This document shows positions 1 through 5,105 of a stretch of DNA of 8,133 nucleotides, one piece after another. Source of the stretch: Euzebyaceae bacterium (GTDB taxonomy: Bacteria; Actinomycetota; Nitriliruptoria; Euzebyales; Egibacteraceae); assembly GCA_013698135.1 (NCBI GenBank), contig JACCVM010000221.1, positions 1 through 8,133 on the forward strand. Direction: 5' to 3'. Made by a program: the position numbers and the translations under genes. Under the pieces are notes generated by a model. That model was given only the letters and a program-made list of their open reading frames with translations. It ran no database searches and had not been told where the DNA came from. Each line of letters opens with the position of its first letter. Position 1 is the first letter of the stretch.

Positions 1-557
1 TCTGCGTGGAGGTCGACCGGCTGGTGCAGTCGGGGGTGGTCGTGGTCGTGGCCGCCGGCAACACCGGCTACGGGCAGCTCATGGCCCGCGAGGGCGTCAC
101 CAGCACCGGGATGTCGCTGACCATCAATGATCCCGGCAACGCCGACGAGGCCATCACCGTCGGCGCGACCCACCGCGACAGCCCCCACACCTTCGGCGTC
201 TCGTACTTCTCGTCGAAGGGCCCCACCGGCGACGGGCGCCTCAAGCCCGACCTGGTCGCCCCAGGCGAGCGGATCACCTCCTGTGCCGCTGGCCGCCGGC
301 GGGACGAGATCGCCTCCCTGTTGGAGGGCCTGGACCCCGACGAGGTCGCCGCCTACATCGAGGACAGCGGAACGTCGATGGCGGCACCGCACGTCTCCGG
401 GGCGGTGGCAGCCTTCCTGTCGGTGCGACGCGAGTTCATCGGACGCCCGAGCGTGGTCAAGCGGCTGTTCTGCGACAACGCCACCTCGCTCGGGCGCGAG
501 CGGTACTTCGAGGGCCACGGCATGGTCGATCTCATGCGGGTCATCCAGGCGGTCTGA
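1..557 (+). CDS. Subtilisin-family (S8) serine protease, C-terminal part
   Basis: The reading frame is already open at the left edge (first full codon at base 3) and ends in TGA at 555-557. About 184 residues are visible. They include the oxyanion-hole Asn in AAGN (bases 51-62) and the catalytic Ser in GTSMAAPHVSG (Ser codon 375-377), both diagnostic of subtilases, plus the usual APG and PDLVAPG stretch before it. The catalytic Asp and His must lie upstream, outside the window. A charged, probably helical segment of about 25 residues separates the ITSC strand from the GTSMA motif, somewhat longer than in compact subtilases. The protein ends soon after the subtilase fold (GHGMVDL), with no visible C-terminal membrane anchor or sorting signal. 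Whether it is secreted cannot be judged without the N-terminus. The next gene starts 23 bases later, so the two are probably co-transcribed. The family assignment is secure; substrate and role are unknown. Confidence 0.93.
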   Translation, partial: CVEVDRLVQSGVVVVVAAGNTGYGQLMAREGVTSTGMSLTINDPGNADEAITVGATHRDSPHTFGVSYFSSKGPTGDGRLKPDLVAPGERITSCAAGRRRDEIASLLEGLDPDEVAAYIEDSGTSMAAPHVSGAVAAFLSVRREFIGRPSVVKRLFCDNATSLGRERYFEGHGMVDLMRVIQAV

Positions 558-580
558 GCCGCCGAACGAACGGAGTGCAG

Positions 581-1876
581 ATGCCGAAGATCGCTGGCTT
601 GGAGCACTGGGAGGTCCGATTCGACGCAGCTGGAAAGCTGGCCGGCGGTGACAGCGAGGCGGTCATCGCCGAGCCGGCCGCCGCCGGCATGACCGACCTG
701 CTGGTGTTCTCCCACGGCTGGAACAACGACACCGACGTTGCGCGGGGGTTGTACGAGCGTTTCTTCACCCTCGTCGCCGAGATCCTCGACGACCGTGGCG
801 TTGACCTGGAGAAGGTGGGGACCCTCGGCGTGCTGTGGCCGTCGATGCGCTGGCCTGACGAAGACCCCGGAACGGGCCGCGGCGGAGCCGCCAGCGCCGT
901 GGGACAGGTCAGCGACGCGGAGCTGGTCGACGCCCTGCGCGACACCTTCCCCGGCGCGGCCCAGCGCAAGGCGCTCGACGAGCTCGCCCGGCTACTGAAG
1001 GAACGCCCCGAAGATCCCAAGGCCCTGGCCGCCTTCCAGGCGCATATGCGCACCCTGGCCGAGGCCGATCCGCCCTCGCCCGGCGGTGAGGACGACGGAG
1101 AGAACGCCCTGCTCGACGACGACGCCGAGGCGGTCTTCGACCGCATGGCCGCGGCGGCCCCGACACCACGCAGCGGCGGTGCCGCCGGCTTCGGCGGCTT
1201 CACCCGACTGTGGAACGGTGCCAAGGAAGCCCTGCGCCAGCTGACCTACTGGCAGATGAAGGCGCGGGCGGGCGTGGTCGGCCAGACGGGCCTCGGCCCG
1301 CTGCTCGGGCGGCTGCACGAGGCGGCACCCGACCTGCGGATCCACCTGCTGGGGCACAGCTTCGGTGGCCGGGTCGTCGCCTTTTGCTTGGCCGGGCTGC
1401 CCGACTCGGCGGTGCGCGACACGCCGATCGCGTCGCTGTCGCTGATCCAAGCCGCCTTCAGCCACTTCTCGTTCGCCGACGAGTTGCCGCACGACCGCAA
1501 GCGCAGCGGGGCGTTGGCTGGTATGCAGCAGCGGGTCGGCGGTCCGATCCTTGTCACCCACACGCTGCGCGACAGCGCGGTGGGGACCGCCTATCCGATG
1601 GCGTCGCTGGCGGGGCGTCAGGATGCCGCGGGCGCGGACGACCTGCTGTACCGCTGGGGCGCGCTCGGCCACGACGGCGCTCAAGCCGTGCCGGCCGACG
1701 CCGCGCCCCTGCGAGCGGTGGGGTCGGCTTACGCCCTCGGGCCTGGACGGTTCCTCAACCTCGACGCCAACAAGATCATCGCCAACGGCGGCCCGCCGGC
1801 GGGGGCCCACTCCGACATCTTCCACCCGGAGCTGGCGTGGGCCGTGCTGATCGCAGGAGGACTGGTGCAGCCCTAA
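581..1876 (+). CDS. Alpha/beta-hydrolase fold serine hydrolase with large acidic insertion
   Basis: This 431-residue protein starts at ATG 581. A GGAG at 572-575 sits 5 bases upstream, which favours this start over the in-frame GTG at 575. Visible hydrolase landmarks are a strand followed by FSHGWNND (residues 43-50, HG oxyanion region), the nucleophile elbow GHSFGG (258-263, Ser260), a strand followed by THTLRDSAVG (Asp331 is a candidate acid), and GAHSDIFHPE near the C-terminus (His410 is the most likely catalytic base, His415 the alternative). Between the first core strands and the nucleophile lies an unusually long insert, about residues 92-245, with a strongly acidic patch around 162-185 that could form a lid or docking surface. 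There is no signal peptide or membrane segment, so a cytoplasmic location is inferred. The gene follows the subtilase closely. Esterase, lipase or amidase activity cannot be distinguished from sequence. Confidence 0.88.
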   Translation: MPKIAGLEHWEVRFDAAGKLAGGDSEAVIAEPAAAGMTDLLVFSHGWNNDTDVARGLYERFFTLVAEILDDRGVDLEKVGTLGVLWPSMRWPDEDPGTGRGGAASAVGQVSDAELVDALRDTFPGAAQRKALDELARLLKERPEDPKALAAFQAHMRTLAEADPPSPGGEDDGENALLDDDAEAVFDRMAAAAPTPRSGGAAGFGGFTRLWNGAKEALRQLTYWQMKARAGVVGQTGLGPLLGRLHEAAPDLRIHLLGHSFGGRVVAFCLAGLPDSAVRDTPIASLSLIQAAFSHFSFADELPHDRKRSGALAGMQQRVGGPILVTHTLRDSAVGTAYPMASLAGRQDAAGADDLLYRWGALGHDGAQAVPADAAPLRAVGSAYALGPGRFLNLDANKIIANGGPPAGAHSDIFHPELAWAVLIAGGLVQP

Positions 1877-1909
1877 GAGGCCATGGGACCCCGTTGGTTT
1901 GGGCGGTGT

Positions 1910-1915
1910 TACGCT
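1910..1915 (+). promoter_or_regulatory. Weak candidate -10 hexamer before the FtsH-like gene
   Basis: The 81-base gap between the hydrolase stop and the chosen FtsH-like start is the most AT-containing short stretch of the plus-strand cluster. It contains TACGCT, which fits the actinobacterial TANNNT -10 pattern. No convincing -35 is found at the usual distance. A start site about 7 bases downstream would fall close to the upstream ATG at 1925 and give a 30-40 base leader for the ATG at 1958. The gene could equally be read through from the hydrolase gene, since no terminator hairpin is seen in the gap. Confidence 0.2.
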
Positions 1916-1947
1916 ATGTGATAGATGCAGCACGCGCTGACATATTC

Positions 1948-1957
1948 GGGGGGCAGC
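1948..1957 (+). promoter_or_regulatory. Ribosome binding site deciding the FtsH-like start
   Basis: A run of six G residues (1948-1953) lies four bases before ATG 1958. It can pair with the anti-Shine-Dalgarno sequence through GG.GG plus G:U pairs. The alternative in-frame ATG at 1925 has no purine-rich site in front of it. This is why 1958 is preferred, although a leaderless start at 1925 is not excluded. Confidence 0.45.
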
Positions 1958-3883
1958 ATGGACAACTTGTCGGTGGCGGCGCGGCTGGGTGGCGGGCTGA
2001 TCAACGCGGTGTCGGCCGACGTCGGCATGGCCCGCGAGCACGCCCGCCGCCAGCGGCTAGCGGGACTGGCGACCATCCTCGGCGTCCCGCTGGCCTTCTT
2101 GTGGTACCGGATCCTGTCCGGGGCTCCGTTCAATGTGTTCGCCCTGCCGTCGCTGGGCGATGACTGGCTGTACTACCTGTTGCCGGTGGCGCTCATCGCC
2201 GCACTGGGCGCCGCGATGGCCATGCCGCTGTTGTCGGGCCGCTCGCCCCACATGCTGTTTCGGCCAGAGCAGATCGATGTCAGCTTCGACGACGTCAAGG
2301 GCCTGGACGGGATCGTCGACGAGGTCGTCAAGACCCTCAACACGTTCTTGGGCTACGCGCTGTACCGCGACCGTCTCGGGGGCAACCCTCGCCGGGGCCT
2401 GCTGTTCGAGGGCGCTCCGGGCACCGGCAAGACCCACCTGGCCAAGGCGATGGCGCGCCAGGCCGGTGTGCCGTTCTTGTTCGTCTCGGCGACCAGCTTC
2501 CAGTCCATGTGGTACGGCGCGACCTCGCGCAAGATCCGCAGCTACTTCAAGCAGCTGCGCAAGACCGCGCTGCGCGAGGGTGGCGCCATCGGCTTCATCG
2601 AGGAGATCGACGCGATCGCGACGACCCGCGGCGGCCTGGACGCCACGCCGCTGCCCGACGGGCGGCTCGCCCGCGCCTGTTCCGCTGCTGGGTTGTCCAC
2701 TGGCGGGACGGCGGTGGACAACTTCGGCAGCTCCGAGGGCACCGGCGGCATCGTCAACGAGCTGCTCGTCCAGCTGCAGTCCTTCGACGCGCCGCCCCTG
2801 CGCGACCGCTCCTACAACGTGCTGGCGACCGCCGTCAACGCCTACCTGCCGGCCCACCGCCAGCTGGCCAAGCGCAAGCCGCGCTACTCCAACGTCTTGG
2901 TCATCGCGGCCACCAACCGCGCCGACAGCCTTGACCCGGCGTTGTTGCGGCCCGGCCGATTCGATCGGCGCCTGAGCTTCGAGCTCCCCGCCAAGAGTGC
3001 TCGCCGCGACCTCGTCGACCACTTCTTGTCGAGCAGAACCCATGCCGCCGAGCTCGACGACGACAACCGCCGAGAGCAGCTGGCCGGCCAGACCTTCGGC
3101 TACACGCCCGTGATGATCGAGCACTTGCTCGACGAGTCCTTGGTCATCGCGCTGGGCAACGGCCGCGACGAGCTGGCCTGGTCTGACATCCAAGAGGCTC
3201 GGCTCACCGGCGAGGTCGGCAGCAAGACTCCTGTGCACTACACCGAGCTGGAGCGGCACACGGTGGCTACCCACGAGGCCGGGCACGCCACCGTGGCCTA
3301 CCTGGCGGGCACGCGGCGCCTGGAGGTGCTGTCCATCGTCAAGCGGAAGGGGTCGCTGGGGCTCTTGGCGCACGGCGATCCCGACGAGGTCTACACGCGC
3401 ACGCGCAGCGAGATGATGACGCTGATCGAGATCGCCATGGGCGGCATGTGCGCCGAGGAGCTGTACTTCGGCGAGTCGGGCACTGGCCCAAGCGGTGACC
3501 TGGCCGCGGCGACGCAGGTCGCCTGCGAGGTGGTGGGGTCAGCGGGAATGGCTGGCTCGCTGGTGTCGCTGGCGGCGGTGCACGAGGGCGCCCTCAACGG
3601 CTCGAACCTGATCGGCCGTGTCCTTGCCGATCCCTACACGCGGCCGGAGGTCGACCGCCTGCTGGCGCAGGCCAAGGCGCGGGTGCGGGCGCTGCTGGGC
3701 GCCAACCGCCACCTCGTCGAGGCGCTGCGCAACGCCTTGCTGGAGCGTGACGAGCTGATCGGCGAGGAAATCACCGCCGTCCTCGTCGGCGCGGGAAGCC
3801 CGGTTCGCGACGGGCTGCGCATCGAGCGGCGTTCCGACCGCCGGCGCCGGAACTGGTTGGACCCTGGCCACGCCGCCAGCTGA
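1958..3883 (+). CDS. Divergent membrane-anchored FtsH-like AAA+ / M41 zinc metalloprotease
   Basis: From ATG 1958 the protein has 641 residues (652 from ATG 1925). Two membrane segments (about 34-53 and 70-92) are separated by only about 16 residues, far less than the extracytoplasmic domain of typical FtsH. The AAA+ module follows: Walker A GAPGTGKT (152-159), pore loop MWYG (184-187, where FtsH usually has MFVG), Walker B GFIEEID (212-218, where FtsH has FIDEID, so the Mg-binding Asp is Glu), and the second region of homology with arginine fingers in RPGRFDR (331 and 334). Two insertions of roughly 30 residues flank the helix before the SRH strand. The M41 protease domain keeps HEAGH (439-443) and the likely third zinc ligand Asp514 in GPSGDL, so proteolytic activity is expected. 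The role is inferred to be ATP-driven degradation at the inner membrane face. It is probably a specialised paralogue rather than the essential FtsH. It sits next to two other hydrolase genes. Confidence 0.9.
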   Translation: MDNLSVAARLGGGLINAVSADVGMAREHARRQRLAGLATILGVPLAFLWYRILSGAPFNVFALPSLGDDWLYYLLPVALIAALGAAMAMPLLSGRSPHMLFRPEQIDVSFDDVKGLDGIVDEVVKTLNTFLGYALYRDRLGGNPRRGLLFEGAPGTGKTHLAKAMARQAGVPFLFVSATSFQSMWYGATSRKIRSYFKQLRKTALREGGAIGFIEEIDAIATTRGGLDATPLPDGRLARACSAAGLSTGGTAVDNFGSSEGTGGIVNELLVQLQSFDAPPLRDRSYNVLATAVNAYLPAHRQLAKRKPRYSNVLVIAATNRADSLDPALLRPGRFDRRLSFELPAKSARRDLVDHFLSSRTHAAELDDDNRREQLAGQTFGYTPVMIEHLLDESLVIALGNGRDELAWSDIQEARLTGEVGSKTPVHYTELERHTVATHEAGHATVAYLAGTRRLEVLSIVKRKGSLGLLAHGDPDEVYTRTRSEMMTLIEIAMGGMCAEELYFGESGTGPSGDLAAATQVACEVVGSAGMAGSLVSLAAVHEGALNGSNLIGRVLADPYTRPEVDRLLAQAKARVRALLGANRHLVEALRNALLERDELIGEEITAVLVGAGSPVRDGLRIERRSDRRRRNWLDPGHAAS

Positions 3884-3933
3884 GCACACCGGTCGGCCGA
3901 TACTGGCCTGGCCCACAGAAGATCGACACAGCA

Positions 3934-3965
3934 AGAGGAGCCGCCCCCCGGGGGGCGGCTCCTCT
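3934..3965. terminator. Perfect 32-base palindrome, probable bidirectional terminator
   Basis: The 16-base arm AGAGGAGCCGCCCCCC is followed directly by its exact reverse complement, giving a stem of about 14 base pairs with a CCGG loop. It lies 50 bases after the FtsH-like stop and 29 bases beyond the stop of the converging Rpf gene. That is where a shared terminator for both strands is expected. Neither side has a U-run, so this is the stem-only type common in high-GC actinobacteria rather than a classical intrinsic terminator. Confidence 0.75.
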
Positions 3966-3994
3966 GCTGCTGCTCTTGGAGCTGCGCCGCGCGG

Positions 3995-4723
3995 CTAGCG
4001 CAGGCCGAGCTTGGCGCTGCAGGACGGCCAGGCACCCCAGCCCTGCGAGGCCTGCACGCGCTCAGCCACGGCGATCTGTTCGCTGGCGGACGCCTCGTGC
4101 GGCATGCCGCTGCCGCCGAAGCCCTGCCACGTCGACAGACTGAACTGCAGGCCACCGTAGTAGCCGTTGCCCGTGTTGATGCTCCAGTTTCCACCGGACT
4201 CGCACTGGGCCAGGCTGGCCCACACCCCGGAGCTGGGCGCCGAGGAAGACGGTGCCGGCGCGCTGCTGGTGTCGGTGTCGCTGCTGGTGTCCGTGCTGGT
4301 GTCGCTGCTGCTGTCCGTGCTGCTGCTGCGCGAGGCGCTGCTCTCCACGCGCGGCGGAGCGAGCGGTGCGACGGCGACCGGTGCGGGCGGCGCCGGCAGC
4401 GAACGACGCTTGAGCTGGGCGCCCTTGGCGGGGATGCGCAGTCGGGTACCCACCGTGATGAGGTCGGGGTTGTCGATCTTGCGGTTGGCGTCGAACAGCC
4501 GCCGCCAGCCCGAGATTCCCTTGATACCGAAGTCCTTTGCGATTGCGCTGAGCGAATCTCCGGCCACCACCTTGTAGGTGCGCGGCTTCGCCGGAGCGGC
4601 GAAGGCCGCTGTGGCGGGCAGAGCCACGCTCATCATGGCGGCAAGGGCCACCGCGGTCACGCCGGTGCGGGTGCGGGTGCGAGCCAGTCCGGCTCGGCGG
4701 GCACCACAGGTGTTGTCCAACAT
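3995..4723 (-). CDS. Secreted LysM plus Rpf-like (resuscitation-promoting factor) muralytic enzyme
   Basis: This 242-residue protein has an Arg-rich N-region, a hydrophobic core (about 21-36) and an Ala-rich cleavage region near residues 38-44 (AFA then APAKP), so it is a Sec-type exported protein. A LysM domain (about 49-98, TYKVVAGDSLSAIAKDFG to GTRLRIP) should bind peptidoglycan. A Pro/Ala stretch and a Ser/Thr/Asp-rich linker (about 110-165) follow. The C-terminal Rpf domain (166-242) shows WASLAQCESGGNW with catalytic Glu175, GYYGGLQFS, and a second Cys at 235 likely paired with Cys174. Rpf proteins are lysozyme-like glycan cleavers that act on the cell wall during growth and exit from dormancy. 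The domain order (LysM first, Rpf last) is the reverse of Micrococcus luteus Rpf. ATG 4723 is preceded by GAGGA with a short spacer. The gene stands alone between a terminator and a long leader. Confidence 0.93.
   Translation of the reverse strand: MLDNTCGARRAGLARTRTRTGVTAVALAAMMSVALPATAAFAAPAKPRTYKVVAGDSLSAIAKDFGIKGISGWRRLFDANRKIDNPDLITVGTRLRIPAKGAQLKRRSLPAPPAPVAVAPLAPPRVESSASRSSSTDSSSDTSTDTSSDTDTSSAPAPSSSAPSSGVWASLAQCESGGNWSINTGNGYYGGLQFSLSTWQGFGGSGMPHEASASEQIAVAERVQASQGWGAWPSCSAKLGLR
4274..4322 (-). repeat. 24-base in-frame tandem duplication in the Rpf linker
   Basis: Two adjacent 24-base units (4275-4298 and 4299-4322 on the plus strand) differ at a single base (G at 4287, C at 4311). 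They encode the eight-residue units STDSSSDT and STDTSSDT of the Ser/Thr/Asp linker. Further shorter CTG/GTG-type repeats flank them (4262-4330). The pattern points to linker growth by slippage, and its length may vary between strains. Confidence 0.8.
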
Positions 4724-4767
4724 GCGTCCTCGTTACTCTTGGGTCGTGTGCGAACGCGCACGCGGGC

Positions 4768-4787
4768 GCCATCGCCGAGGCGATGGC
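4768..4787 (-). other. Perfect hairpin in the Rpf leader
   Basis: GCCATCGC and GCGATGGC form an uninterrupted 8-base-pair stem with a four-base loop. Its near edge is 44 bases upstream of the Rpf start codon. It has no U-run and is too far from the ribosome binding site to mask it alone. A role in mRNA stability, regulation or as a protein operator is possible but unproven. Confidence 0.45.
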
Positions 4788-4932
4788 ACACCATGCGTTC
4801 GGGCCCGGGTCGGTCGGGCACTGGCGTGACGGGCACGCCGAAAAGCAGCCATGGGCATGAAGGCGCCCCTCGTCGACAAGACCAACAAGGGACGAAAGAC
4901 GGGACGGCTGCGGAGCTGTGGAGCTGTGGACG

Positions 4933-4960
4933 GCGCTACTCGCGCACGTCGGGCTGTCAA
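4933..4960 (-). promoter_or_regulatory. Candidate promoter for the Rpf gene
   Basis: Reading the minus strand, a perfect TTGACA (4960 to 4955) is followed after 16 bases by TAGCGC (4938 to 4933). The -35 matches the primary sigma consensus exactly. The -10 shares only its first two bases with TANNNT, so the pair is weak overall. It would start transcription about 200 bases before the Rpf ATG. Confidence 0.3.
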
Positions 4961-5105
4961 GCGGCGCCGGTGCAACACCGAACCGCTGAAACGACCGTAG
5001 CCACGTCGTTGCGCATCGCAGCGACCGCGGGTGGCCATCGGTACAGGTGGGGGTGTCCTGGCCTCCCCTGATCGCACTACGCGGAGGGTGGGCACATCTG
5101 GCTGG

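Larger units (their letters stand above)
4724..5105 (-). other. 382-base intergenic region, probable long structured leader of the Rpf gene
   Basis: I see no convincing coding sequence here. Structured elements include an 8-base-pair perfect hairpin with a four-base loop (4768-4787), an imperfect hairpin next to it (4745-4762), a 6-base-pair hairpin (4823-4839), a 5-base-pair hairpin (4968-4980) and a 6-base-pair hairpin with nine-base loop (4990-5010). A tandem GGAGCTGT (from 4912) is also present. If transcription starts near the candidate promoter at 4933-4960, the Rpf mRNA has a leader of about 200 bases. Long leaders are known on actinobacterial cell-wall hydrolase genes, some with c-di-AMP riboswitches, but I could not match that riboswitch here. 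Confidence 0.5.

Noticed and set aside
992..2041. Minus-strand reading frame opposite the alpha/beta-hydrolase
   Set aside because: Antisense shadow with Arg/Gln/His-rich product, crossing the intergenic gap and overlapping two well-supported genes.
2057..3373. Long minus-strand reading frame opposite the FtsH-like gene
   Set aside because: A composition artefact of high-GC codon use; the plus strand shows all AAA+ and M41 motifs in order.
4097..5071. Plus-strand reading frame opposite the Rpf gene and its leader
   Set aside because: Ala/Gly/Arg-rich translation without motifs; most of it is antisense to a clearly recognised secreted enzyme.
4733..5095. Possible 120-residue minus-strand gene in the intergenic region
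   Set aside because: The product is very Arg-rich (about one residue in four) with no domain. No convincing ribosome binding site was identified, and it ends next to the Rpf ribosome binding site. It looks like chance open frame in GC-rich DNA, though a conserved small gene cannot be fully excluded.
4724..5105. c-di-AMP (ydaO-type) riboswitch upstream of the Rpf gene
   Set aside because: Expected from context, but I could not find its conserved cores on the minus strand. A covariance-model search would settle it.
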